Below are positions 25,020 to 33,823 of a DNA stretch of 64,000 nucleotides, piece by piece; position 1 is the stretch's first letter, and each line of letters starts with the position of its first letter. Source of the stretch: Chlamydiales bacterium (GTDB taxonomy: Bacteria; Chlamydiota; Chlamydiia; Chlamydiales; JAAKFR01); contig JAJACP010000003.1 in NCBI GenBank assembly GCA_022601445.1, positions 88,581 to 152,580 of the forward strand, given 5' to 3'. The position numbers and the translations under genes are program-made. The notes beneath the pieces are model-generated. The model did not search any database, was not told where the DNA came from, and saw nothing but the letters and a program-made list of their open reading frames with translations.

Positions 25020-25616
25020 ATGGCTAAGCTCTATTTTCGCTACGGTTCTGTTGGGAGTGCTAAAACACTCAATCTACTTGCAGTTGCGCACAACTACAGA
25101 CAGCAAGAAAAACGGATTTTGCTGATCAAACCGGCACTGGATGTCCGCTTTGGGAAAAATAATATTAAATCCCGCGCCGGTCTTGAGCAAGAGGCTGATA
25201 TTCTGGTCGATAAAAAAACCAACCTCCTGCAACTCGATTTTTCGGGGATCGACTGTCTACTGGTCGATGAGGCGCAATTTTTGCCAGCCTCTGTCATTGA
25301 CCAACTCCGTTCCATCTCCTACGAGAGAAATATCCCTGTGATATGCTATGGACTACGGACCGATTTTCGCACGCACCTCTTTGAAGGCTCTCGGCGACTG
25401 ATGGAGTTGGCTGATTCGATCGAGGAGGTCAAATCGACCTGTCACTTCTGCAACAAAAAATCGATCATGAATCTCAAGCATGTGAATGGTAAAGCAACCG
25501 TCTCGGGTCCAAGCGTGGAGCTAGGAGCCGAAGAGAGGTACTTTCCTGCTTGCTACACATGTTATAGTAAACAGATTCAAGAGGCGCAAGAATGCAACTC
25601 CATGGCCTTGCTTTAA
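25020..25616 (+). CDS. tdk: Thymidine kinase (type II)
   Basis: 198 residues from ATG 25020, after AAGGAGG at 25003-25009. The P-loop is YGSVGSAKT, LLVDEAQFL is the Walker B-like DEAQ motif, and GLRTDF precedes the lasso region. CHFC and CYTC provide the zinc-binding ribbon. It phosphorylates thymidine for dTTP salvage. Divergent from the epimerase-like gene. Confidence 0.94.
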   Translation: MAKLYFRYGSVGSAKTLNLLAVAHNYRQQEKRILLIKPALDVRFGKNNIKSRAGLEQEADILVDKKTNLLQLDFSGIDCLLVDEAQFLPASVIDQLRSISYERNIPVICYGLRTDFRTHLFEGSRRLMELADSIEEVKSTCHFCNKKSIMNLKHVNGKATVSGPSVELGAEERYFPACYTCYSKQIQEAQECNSMALL

Positions 25617-25782
25617 GTTGCTCTTTTTAAAAAGGTTAAGTTTTCATTAATTTCTCCTCTCGGACGCTAAGTATTTATAATTAAATATTTACTTTTCTTT
25701 TGCTCTATATTTGAAGGAAAAGAGATAATAATTATAGGAAGCTTAGTGTCTTAGAGATGCCCTTAGGGCAGAAGGAGGGGTT

Positions 25783-27921
25783 ATGAACCCAAGAGGTGGA
25801 TTATCCATTTTAGATGCCTTGGATAACCTCAACGCTCTCGTTGACGCCGACACTCTGGATGAAATCGAAGTAACCGAACACGCACGTCTCATACCGCATA
25901 AAAGAGAAGTTGAGGAAGAGTCAGAAAAAGCTTATTGGGCACCTGCTGGGGCCGATGAGCAGACAGTCGAAGCGATTAAAGAGACGTTTCGCTGCGTTTA
26001 TGACTATCTCCAGGTTTACTGCGGCAAAATGCAGAAAACAGGAGATACCAAAAAACTGGTGGAAGGGGTCAATACGATCATGGTGCTTGTGGGTGAAGCG
26101 GCCCAAAAGCTCGATCGCTTTGGTGCTTTGTTTAAAGAGCGCGTGAGTGATTTTCCTGAGTATAAAGAGCTGCAAAACTTTTATCAAAGGAAAGTGATCC
26201 CGGAGTCTTTTCGCGAATTTGCCAAAGGGTCCGTTGTAAAAGAAAAAGACGAGGTGCTTTCTGAACAACAAGAGTTAGAAAGAGAGCTCCAGTCACTTTT
26301 ACAAGAGGAAGAGGCGATTGAAGAAGTTGCAGGTGTTCACATTCTCAATGACTTGGAGGTGATTAAACGGGATCATCTCTATGAGCTTTTTTACCTGAAA
26401 AACGAAGCGGGACACCATTTCTATACGACAGGTTTGGCGCGTACGATTAAGCTGGCGTGTGATTTTGGCGTGTTCTCAGAAGAGTATTTCGGTGATGATC
26501 CTCTGTTGCAGGTGAAAAACTGGGAGGATAAGCAACTGCATCTACAGGCTGTCAAAATTCTCGAAAAAGTCAAAAAACCTTTAGAGAAGTTTTATGCCGG
26601 AGCGATGAAATACAAAGAGATGGAGCTTGTAACGCTTGTGCACAATGCGTGCATGGCTTTGTTACTTGCAGCCAATCCACGTAATTTGATTCGTCAGTTT
26701 TCGCTGAAAGGGTGTCATCTCTACTTCTTTGACTTTTTGATGTTCATGCGAGAGGCGCTCCACAATCGAGAGTATGAGAAGTTGGTAATTTATGGCACGC
26801 CTAATGGGAAGCCTTTTTTTCAGCACACTCTCGATCTGCTCAATGCCTTTTGCCACACTCTTTTCACAGAGTCGATGGATCATGATGAGGTAAAAAGAGC
26901 CATTCAGCGCTTGATTGAGAGGGTGGAGCACAAGCAAGAAAAGCGTCTTTCCGATGCTCTGGCCCATGCCCATCACGCCCTGACAGAGGCCTTTAAAAAA
27001 CACCCGAGTGGGCCTGTATTTAAGGCGCTAGATATCGTGCGTGAAGAGTTGGAGCAGCGCTTTGATCCGCTCATGCAAGGAAATATTCCTGCTGTTGATT
27101 GGGTACTGCAGCAAAAAGGGCAAGAGATGCGGCTTTTGCGTCTGGCGTGTCCGGTTGTGCAAGAGTGGATCAATCATGCGGTCATCAATGAAGAGTTTAA
27201 AACGTTTTTGCGCTCATGTAATCCTGAAGAGCGTTTTTTGTTCGTGAACTACCAAGACCGCACCTCGTGGCAGGAGCATGCCCGTTCGACGGCGATCGAA
27301 GAGCTCTCGCGTCAAGCAGAATTTGCTTCCCATCTGAAGGTTGTCACCTTAGCAAGGGATACCGACTTTTATAACCAGGTAGGAGTATATGAGGCGCTCA
27401 ATGATGCCCAAGACTTTTTCGCCCAGTTTGCTGATCACCTCTCTGATGAAAGTACCGGTTATTATTTTCCTCCTGACGTGAGACAAGCGCTCTTTCCTGA
27501 TTTTATTGGAAAGCTGCTGGGGCTGGTTCATACGACCTTTTTTGAGGGAAAAGCAGAGCTTTCCTTTCTGGAGCGAATCGACTGTATTGAACTCGTTTAC
27601 CACTTCATTGAGTTGAAGCTCATAGAGTTGGTGAAACCAACATATGTGGCATTAAGCTCAAAAGATGGGCTCGATAGCGGAGCTACTTCAAGTGTGGGGC
27701 TTGTGGCTCTTCTCTCTTTAGTAAAGGGGAAGCAGCTGGACAAAGAGAAGGTGCTGACTTCTTTGTTTGGTCCTACCCTGATGCAGCGGGAGCGAGTGGT
27801 CCACCCTGAGCGATTTGATCGACTTTTTGCTCTAGTGCGCTTACTGGAAGAGAGTGGGGATTATCTCAAGTCCTTTGGCTCTCTGTTTAAAAGCGAGACC
27901 CTCAATTGGGAGGTCAAGTAG
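25783..27921 (+). CDS. Large helical protein, likely CT837-type chlamydial backbone protein
   Basis: 712 residues, no signal peptide or membrane segment, rich in Glu, Leu and Lys and almost wholly predicted helical (e.g. EVLSEQQELERELQSLLQEE at about 165-185). I recognise no domain. Its place between pheS and the LptF/LptG pair, and its size, fit the conserved hypothetical CT837 of C. trachomatis as I recall the map. AAGGAGG precedes ATG 25783. The 166-base upstream gap is AT-rich and contains GCCC-TTA-GGGC just before the ribosome site. It ends overlapping the M32 peptidase gene by 8 bases. Confidence 0.75.
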   Translation: MNPRGGLSILDALDNLNALVDADTLDEIEVTEHARLIPHKREVEEESEKAYWAPAGADEQTVEAIKETFRCVYDYLQVYCGKMQKTGDTKKLVEGVNTIMVLVGEAAQKLDRFGALFKERVSDFPEYKELQNFYQRKVIPESFREFAKGSVVKEKDEVLSEQQELERELQSLLQEEEAIEEVAGVHILNDLEVIKRDHLYELFYLKNEAGHHFYTTGLARTIKLACDFGVFSEEYFGDDPLLQVKNWEDKQLHLQAVKILEKVKKPLEKFYAGAMKYKEMELVTLVHNACMALLLAANPRNLIRQFSLKGCHLYFFDFLMFMREALHNREYEKLVIYGTPNGKPFFQHTLDLLNAFCHTLFTESMDHDEVKRAIQRLIERVEHKQEKRLSDALAHAHHALTEAFKKHPSGPVFKALDIVREELEQRFDPLMQGNIPAVDWVLQQKGQEMRLLRLACPVVQEWINHAVINEEFKTFLRSCNPEERFLFVNYQDRTSWQEHARSTAIEELSRQAEFASHLKVVTLARDTDFYNQVGVYEALNDAQDFFAQFADHLSDESTGYYFPPDVRQALFPDFIGKLLGLVHTTFFEGKAELSFLERIDCIELVYHFIELKLIELVKPTYVALSSKDGLDSGATSSVGLVALLSLVKGKQLDKEKVLTSLFGPTLMQRERVVHPERFDRLFALVRLLEESGDYLKSFGSLFKSETLNWEVK

Positions 27922-29425
27922 AATAGATGGCCCTGTACTTGGTGTTGAGATAGTTAAGGTAGGGAGTGGGAGAGAGAGCGTGTTCTGTCACCTTCTTCAC
28001 GAGATCGGCTGCGCGGTAGGCTCGCCCATGTTGGTGGATGTTTTGCTGTAGCCACTTGCGAATAAAAAGAAGCTCTCCTCTCTCTACCTCAGAGACCCAA
28101 TCGGGAAAGGTTGTTTCAAAGGTCTCAAAAAACTGAGAGGCGTAGAGATTTCCAAGGGCATAGGTAGGGAAATATCCAAATGCCCCTAAGGCCCAATGAA
28201 TGTCTTGCAAACACCCTTCCGTGTCAGTTGGGGGGGTGATTCCCAACAAATTGTGTGTCAGAGTGTTCCATGCTTCAGATAGGTCCTTGACTTTCAAGGA
28301 GCCTTCGATGAGCTGTTTTTCCAGCTCAAAACGGAGAATGACATGGAGGGAATAGGTGACCTCATCTGCCTCGACGCGGATCAAAGTGGGCTCCACACGG
28401 TTGATTGCCTGATAAAAGGAGTGAAGAGGGACTCCCCTTAGCTCGGGGAAGGTGTGGGCAAGCTTGGGAAGAAAGTGCTTCCAGAAGGGCTTGGACTGGC
28501 CGATCCGGGTCTCCCAAAAGCGGGATTGACTCTCATGAATGCCCAAAGAGACCGCTTCACAAAGAGGAGAGCCGTAGTACTCAGGTAACATTCCCATCTC
28601 ATACAAGCTATGTCCCCCTTCATGCAAGACCGCAGAGAGCGAATCGAACAGGGAAGTGGCATGGATGCGTGTCGTAATGCGACTATCTGAGGGGTGAATG
28701 GCCATTGAAAAGGGGTGAGAGGAGAGATCAAGTCTTCCTTTATCGAGATCGTAACCCATCGCCTCGAGCAGCACCTTGCCAAAGGCAAGCTGTTTGTCAG
28801 CCGAAAAGTTGCCGTGCAAACAGGAGTCGTCGACTTGTGGAGTCTCTTGGATGTGAGCCAAAATAGAGCCTATGCCTTTCTTAATCTCAGAGAAAAGAGG
28901 GGAGAGCTCGTCTATTGTCGTGTCGGGCTCAAACGTATCTAAAAGGGCGTCATAGGGGTGGTCCTTGTAGCCAATGAGCTCTGCTTTTTTCTGGGAGAGG
29001 GTCACAATCTTTTCGAGATAAGGCGCGTAGAGTCCAAAATTATTTTCTTTGCGCGCCTGGGCCCAGACGGTGAGCGCTTCGGCTGTCAAGCGAGCGAATC
29101 GTTTCACAAATGCATTGGGTAGAGAGGTCGCCAGTAAAAAATCACGACGCCACTCACGCAGAGAGGCTTTTTGCTCAAAGGGGAGCTCATCCGCCAAAAT
29201 CGTTCCAGTGTCGAGATCAATCAGGTTTTTAAGCGCCTTTTCAAACCGCTTAGAGGTGCGTTGTTTGTGAGTGAGGCTTGCCATCAGCTCGATCTGCTCG
29301 GCACGCACAGGAGAGCCGGCAGGTGGCATATAGGTCTCTTGGTCCCATTCAAGTAGGTAGGAGATACTCTCTAGAAGGCGATTCTTTTTGGATAGTGTCA
29401 GCAGGGTCTGGTAGTCTTTGTTCAT
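27914..29425 (-). CDS. M32-family carboxypeptidase (Taq type)
   Basis: About 503 residues from ATG 29425, just after GAGAAG, the family's normal length; an earlier in-frame ATG at 29440 is possible. HEGGH is the zinc motif HExxH, with the third ligand in the following SLGIHESQSRFWE. LLEWDQETYMPP and HPFSMAIHPSDSRITTR are typical. It removes C-terminal amino acids in the cytoplasm. It overlaps the end of alr by about 77 bases. Confidence 0.92.
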   Translation of the reverse strand: MNKDYQTLLTLSKKNRLLESISYLLEWDQETYMPPAGSPVRAEQIELMASLTHKQRTSKRFEKALKNLIDLDTGTILADELPFEQKASLREWRRDFLLATSLPNAFVKRFARLTAEALTVWAQARKENNFGLYAPYLEKIVTLSQKKAELIGYKDHPYDALLDTFEPDTTIDELSPLFSEIKKGIGSILAHIQETPQVDDSCLHGNFSADKQLAFGKVLLEAMGYDLDKGRLDLSSHPFSMAIHPSDSRITTRIHATSLFDSLSAVLHEGGHSLYEMGMLPEYYGSPLCEAVSLGIHESQSRFWETRIGQSKPFWKHFLPKLAHTFPELRGVPLHSFYQAINRVEPTLIRVEADEVTYSLHVILRFELEKQLIEGSLKVKDLSEAWNTLTHNLLGITPPTDTEGCLQDIHWALGAFGYFPTYALGNLYASQFFETFETTFPDWVSEVERGELLFIRKWLQQNIHQHGRAYRAADLVKKVTEHALSPTPYLNYLNTKYRAIYST

Positions 29426-30497
29426 TTTCTTCTCGATCATTTGAAATAAATAGGCGTTCGGTACGGGGTCCGATACTGGTGAGCACCTCGCGTACATCGG
29501 TATTTCCCCACTGAGCCACTGTCTCAGGGGAGAGGTCGGGGCCAAAAAGAGTGGCGCGATCTCCCACTTCTGCTTTAGGAATTGTTGTGAGATCCACAAA
29601 CATAAAGTCCATACAGATCGCACCGACACGGGGCGCTTTTTTTCCCTGAATCAATACATGTCCTTTCTCTTTATAGTGGCGGTGCATTCCATCGTGATAG
29701 CCGACGGGAATGACTCCAAAGCGCATCTTCTCGTGCGGAACGGTATAGTGACGTTGATAGCCGATGGTCTCTCCCTTTTTTGGATAACGAATGGCGCACA
29801 GGTGCGACTCAAACGAGAGGGCAGGACGAAAAGGAGGGGCCACACCATATCCAAACAGACCCACACCAATACGTGAGAGGTTGCAAAAGGGGAGGGCAAA
29901 GCGCAAAGCGGCTGCACTGTTCGCTGCGTGGATCCAGCGAGGAGGAGGTTGAATCGACTGAACACACGCCTTAAAGCACGCGATTTGTTGCTCTGTAAAA
30001 GAATCTAATTTAGCTTGATCTGAGGCGGCAAAGTGGGTCATCACACCTTCAAGGTGAAGATGAGCAGCTTTTTGGATCGCCTCTACAAGAAGAGAAGTAG
30101 CCTTGGGCTCGGCTCCGAAACGATTGAGACCCGTGTTGATGTTAAGATGAACAGGAATCACATTTGTGGCCACTTGGTTGAGTGCTTCAATCTCTTCAAG
30201 TGTACTGACTGCTGGTTCTAGCTTGTAGCGTGCAGCTAATTTGGCTTCAAAAGGAGGCACAGATAGCACAAAGATGGGCATGTCGATCCCTGCTTTGCGT
30301 AAAGTAACCCCTTCTTGGACATGAGCAACGCCCAAAAGAGTGACACCAAACTTCTTAAGATAAGGGGCTAGATGGATCGCACCGGTTCCATTTCCATTGG
30401 CTTTGACCATGGCCATGAGAGCTCCTTTTTCGGCAAAGAGCTTCACGTTCTGTTCAATGGCATCGAGGTCGATTTTCAAAACACTAGAGCTTGGCAT
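29349..30497 (-). CDS. alr: Alanine racemase
   Basis: 382 residues from ATG 30497 (MPSSSVLKIDL), overlapping the upstream permease by 14 bases. Lys32 in AMVKANGNGTG is the PLP lysine; family members normally read KANAYGHG, so the Tyr after the lysine loop is lost. GVMTHFAASDQ, RIGVGLFGYG, PVGYHDGMHRH (the catalytic Tyr) and AICMDFMFVD are all present. It would supply D-alanine for peptidoglycan. C-terminal residues beyond GPRTERLF extend past the usual end. As I recall, classical Chlamydia lacks a standard alr, so this is a notable addition. Confidence 0.87.
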   Translation of the reverse strand: MPSSSVLKIDLDAIEQNVKLFAEKGALMAMVKANGNGTGAIHLAPYLKKFGVTLLGVAHVQEGVTLRKAGIDMPIFVLSVPPFEAKLAARYKLEPAVSTLEEIEALNQVATNVIPVHLNINTGLNRFGAEPKATSLLVEAIQKAAHLHLEGVMTHFAASDQAKLDSFTEQQIACFKACVQSIQPPPRWIHAANSAAALRFALPFCNLSRIGVGLFGYGVAPPFRPALSFESHLCAIRYPKKGETIGYQRHYTVPHEKMRFGVIPVGYHDGMHRHYKEKGHVLIQGKKAPRVGAICMDFMFVDLTTIPKAEVGDRATLFGPDLSPETVAQWGNTDVREVLTSIGPRTERLFISNDREENEQRLPDPADTIQKESPSREYLLPT

Positions 30498-31533
30498 ATC
30501 TCCATCCAAATAGTCCAAAAAAGAGTGCAAGCGGTAGTGTAAGGGCCCAAAGAGGGGAGAGCACTTGACTCTTGCCCAATATAACACAAGCGTTGACAAA
30601 GGTAAAAAAAGTAATGATGCCGCACAAAGAAAGAGCGTAAATCATGAAGATAGGGAGGTGTCTTCCAAAGCGGAGGCAGAACGGAGCAGGCGCACAGACA
30701 GCAAGCAGGCAGACAAGGGGAATGGTGAGCTTGTAGAAAAAAACAGCGGCCATCTCAGCTTCACGATCATTGAGAGTCCCTTTCCATCGCATATTGGAAA
30801 AGAGTTGAGTGAGCGATTGTTGTCTGGGAGGATGGAGGGCAACAAAAACAGAGCGCGCATCAAAAGAGATCCCAGGAAAAGGGAGCTGGTCTTGCGAAGC
30901 CGTGCGCTGAAGAAGGCCTCCCTCTCTTTTGATCACGTCAACTTGTTTTCCAAAAGGTACGTGCTCAAATGGATAAAGGGCTTCCATTCGGTAAAGGAGA
31001 TCGGAGTTTTGGTACCAATAGACATCATGAAAGGCTTGCTCAGCGGTATCGAAGGTGTCGTATACGAGGATGGATCCATCGGCCAGAGGAAGAGCTCCAA
31101 TGGGCTCTTCATGACTACGCTTTTTAAAAAAGCTCTCTTCAAAGGTCTCCAGCGCGTTCAACGAGAGGGGTTGTAAGAACTGGAAATTGAGGTAGAGCAA
31201 AAAGGCCAATAGAGAGGCGACCCATAAAAAAGGGCGCATCAAGGTTTTAAGAGGAGTTCCGGCAGTCAGAAGTGCCACAATTTCATTCCGTACGTTTAGC
31301 GCAGTTAAAACCTTAATAGTGGAGATTAAAAGGGCGATCGGTAAAAGAATGTCGCCTCGCTTTGTGAACTGAAATAAGTAGTAGAGACCGATGTCAATGA
31401 AGCGTACGCCCTCTTGATGAAAGGCTTTTGTATGCATGGAGTAGTCGATGAGAACGTAGAGAAAATAAAACCCTCCGATGAAAAGAAAAAAGACCTTGGC
31501 CAGCTCTTTTAAAAAATACCGTTTCCAGATCAT
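30484..31533 (-). CDS. LptF/LptG-family permease (second of pair)
   Basis: 349 residues, YjgP/YjgQ family. About three N-terminal and three C-terminal membrane helices flank a periplasmic domain (roughly 115-250). The RNEIVALLTAGTPLKTLMRPFLWVAS segment is the conserved coupling region of these LPS exporters. With the partner gene and LptB it would extract lipopolysaccharide from the inner membrane. Four-base overlap with the upstream copy (31530); followed by alr. Confidence 0.88.
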   Translation of the reverse strand: MIWKRYFLKELAKVFFLFIGGFYFLYVLIDYSMHTKAFHQEGVRFIDIGLYYLFQFTKRGDILLPIALLISTIKVLTALNVRNEIVALLTAGTPLKTLMRPFLWVASLLAFLLYLNFQFLQPLSLNALETFEESFFKKRSHEEPIGALPLADGSILVYDTFDTAEQAFHDVYWYQNSDLLYRMEALYPFEHVPFGKQVDVIKREGGLLQRTASQDQLPFPGISFDARSVFVALHPPRQQSLTQLFSNMRWKGTLNDREAEMAAVFFYKLTIPLVCLLAVCAPAPFCLRFGRHLPIFMIYALSLCGIITFFTFVNACVILGKSQVLSPLWALTLPLALFFGLFGWRYAKL

Positions 31534-32630
31534 TCGATCCCCCTACTGACACGTGTTAAGCTCCAGATTGAGGTGATTGTGATCAACACATGAGGAAGGA
31601 GAAAAAGGGTTGAGGCAACCCAGACCCAAGTGGACAGCTCTTTTCCTAAAAAGAAGGTAATAAAGGTCAGGGCGGTTAGAAAAAGAGCGAGGAAAAACCC
31701 TTTTTTCGCGCGGTTGCGGCTGATTTGCATGCCGAAAGAGACGCCCATTAGGGTGAAAGTGAATGCTGCCAGACCCAAAGAGATTCGCTTTACATATTCA
31801 GAGTGGCAGCGAGCAAGATGATGCGCGGCCTCGGCACCCGATTGCTCTTGATAGAGGAGTGTGCGCGCACGCAGCAGGCTGAGCTTCAGATGATCGGTGG
31901 CAATCTTCCACCCTTTTCCGTACATCATCGAGGCAAATTCAGCTGCAGAGGCTGTGAGCTGCTCCTGATTTTCGATGACCAGGTGGGGGGCTTCTGCGCT
32001 AGGGAGGCTGGAGACAAGGCTCACCTGCTCGGCGCATAGAGTTCCTGTTTCGGTGGTGATTTTTTTGGCCAGACCGAGATGAAGGCGTCCTTTAGGCGTG
32101 TTTTTCAAGACTACAAGAACATTTTGAGCTGCTTTTCCATTTTGGATGGGGTCCATTTGCACATAGGATCTTTTCAATTGAGCTGCTTTGGCGCTTTGCA
32201 GGAGAATCAGTGGATTCACTGAGATCAGAGAGTGTGCCATTCTGCGCGTGGCCAAGTGGGAGGTAGTAGCGAGCTCGGAGGTGATATAAAAATTTCCAAG
32301 CGAGAGGAAGGCTCCTGCGATCAAAATGGGAGCTAGAATCTGTTTTAAAGAAAACCCTCCTGCACGGAGAGCTGTGAGCTCATGCGTTTGAGAGAGGCGT
32401 TGGAAGAGAATCATAGAAGAGATTAAGCAAGAGATCGGGATGGCAATGGGTAAAATGTAGGGGATCTGGTACAGGACAAAGCGGGTTAAATAGGCGGTAG
32501 GCGCGCCTAAAGAAGCAAAGTGGGCGATATCTTCCAGTCGGCTTACAAGCAGAATGGCGATGAAAGAGAGCACAGAAAGCAGCAAAACTTTCAAGTAGTG
32601 CAAAAGTAGATAACGACCGAATAGTGGCAT
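31530..32630 (-). CDS. LptF/LptG-family permease (first of pair)
   Basis: 366 residues of the same YjgP/YjgQ family. MPLFGRYLLLHYLKVLLLSVLSF, then THELTALRAGGFSLKQILAPILIAG as coupling region, a periplasmic domain, and three C-terminal helices. Two adjacent permeases here match the CT838-CT839 arrangement I recall in Chlamydia. Divergent from tilS with about 65 bases between. Confidence 0.88.
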   Translation of the reverse strand: MPLFGRYLLLHYLKVLLLSVLSFIAILLVSRLEDIAHFASLGAPTAYLTRFVLYQIPYILPIAIPISCLISSMILFQRLSQTHELTALRAGGFSLKQILAPILIAGAFLSLGNFYITSELATTSHLATRRMAHSLISVNPLILLQSAKAAQLKRSYVQMDPIQNGKAAQNVLVVLKNTPKGRLHLGLAKKITTETGTLCAEQVSLVSSLPSAEAPHLVIENQEQLTASAAEFASMMYGKGWKIATDHLKLSLLRARTLLYQEQSGAEAAHHLARCHSEYVKRISLGLAAFTFTLMGVSFGMQISRNRAKKGFFLALFLTALTFITFFLGKELSTWVWVASTLFLLPHVLITITSIWSLTRVSRGIE

Positions 32631-32694
32631 GCGGTCATTCTAGCAATCAAAGCCGTTTTCTAGGAGCTTTTTATCTCCTGAGCAGTCAGAATAG

Positions 32695-33660
32695 GTGTCG
32701 ATGATTTTTAGGTGTATCGTGCTGGAAGAAGTATTAACATTTATTGACTGTCAGAATCTTAAAAAAGAACCTCTTCTCTTAGGACTCTCGGGAGGACCCG
32801 ATTCGATGGCTCTTTTCCATCTCCTAAGGAAGATAAACCATCCTTTCCAGGCGGCTCATTTAGACCACGGGTGGCGCCCTGAAAGTAGAGAGGAGGGAAA
32901 TCTCTTAGTACAGATGTGCCAGAAGTATGGTGTCCGCTGCCATCTGCGCTCTGTTAAAATTGAAGGAAAGAATCTAGAAGATGCGTCGCGGCAAGCTCGC
33001 TACCATTTTTTTGAGGAATTAGTGGCACAAGAGAGGTTAGCAGGAGTCGTTTTGGGACACCACGCAGACGACCAAGCGGAAACGGTGCTCAAGCGTGTCT
33101 TTGAAGGCGCCTCTCTTCCCAAGCTGAAGGGACTCACTCCACGCTCTCAACTTGGTGCTTTAACTCTCTACCGCCCATTATTGAGGGTGCAAAAAAAGCA
33201 GGTGATTGCGTGGCTCGAAAATGAAAAAATCTCCTATTTTTCCGATCCTACCAACCAAGAGACTCGCTTTTTGCGTGGACGGATGCGCGTCTCTTTGCTC
33301 CCATTTCTATCCGCTCAATTTGGAAAGCAGATCCAGCCAAGCTTGTGCCGCTTGGGCGAGGCAGCCCACGAATTGGCCGAGTTTTTGGATTGTGTAACGG
33401 CTCCTTTTAAAGCAAAAATTGTTGAAAACCAGGAAGCTGTCACACTTGATTTCCATGCCTTTCCTTCTCAGCCTCGCCTTATTTATAAAGCACTTATTCG
33501 CGATTTATTTGGTAATCAAAGACTTGCTCTACCACAATCCGTGCTTGAAACGATACTCCTTCATATTCAGAAAAATAGCGCGCGTAAAACGATTCAAGTG
33601 GGTCAGACAAAAGTGGAAATGGATCGTGGAGTCCTAATGATCAAAAAGTTAAAATTATAA
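32695..33660 (+). CDS. tilS: tRNA(Ile)-lysidine synthase
   Basis: 321 residues. SGGPDSMAL is the PP-loop, and GHHADDQAET and the DPTNQETRFLRGRMR segment are characteristic. It modifies the wobble C of tRNA-Ile(CAU) to lysidine, allowing AUA reading; an essential function. Start is GTG 32695 or ATG 32701; neither has a strong ribosome site. Lies upstream of ftsH, as in Chlamydia. Confidence 0.94.
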   Translation: MSMIFRCIVLEEVLTFIDCQNLKKEPLLLGLSGGPDSMALFHLLRKINHPFQAAHLDHGWRPESREEGNLLVQMCQKYGVRCHLRSVKIEGKNLEDASRQARYHFFEELVAQERLAGVVLGHHADDQAETVLKRVFEGASLPKLKGLTPRSQLGALTLYRPLLRVQKKQVIAWLENEKISYFSDPTNQETRFLRGRMRVSLLPFLSAQFGKQIQPSLCRLGEAAHELAEFLDCVTAPFKAKIVENQEAVTLDFHAFPSQPRLIYKALIRDLFGNQRLALPQSVLETILLHIQKNSARKTIQVGQTKVEMDRGVLMIKKLKL

Positions 33661-33672
33661 CCTTTATATGGG

Positions 33673-33702
33673 TTGAAACGTAAAGGTAAAATAGGGTATG
33701 AT
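33673..33702 (+). promoter_or_regulatory. Candidate sigma-70-type promoter for ftsH
   Basis: TTGAAA (33673-33678), 18-base spacer, TATGAT (33697-33702). It leaves a leader of about 115 bases before the ftsH ATG at 33824, in an otherwise AT-rich gap. Confidence 0.5.
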
Positions 33703-33823
33703 AAGGCGCTGAGGTTAAAGATTTTCACATGTAATTGGAAATTCTTCTAAAAATCAATACTTTAATAATAGCGCAAAATTTATAATTACCAATAGGCGTG
33801 AATCAAACAATTAGTTTTTAATT

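Noticed and set aside
28230..28236. Seven-G tract in the M32 peptidase gene as a phase-variation site
   Set aside because: The reading frame is intact, and similar seven-base runs occur elsewhere (e.g. 43940-43946 in pncA), so length seven alone is not informative.
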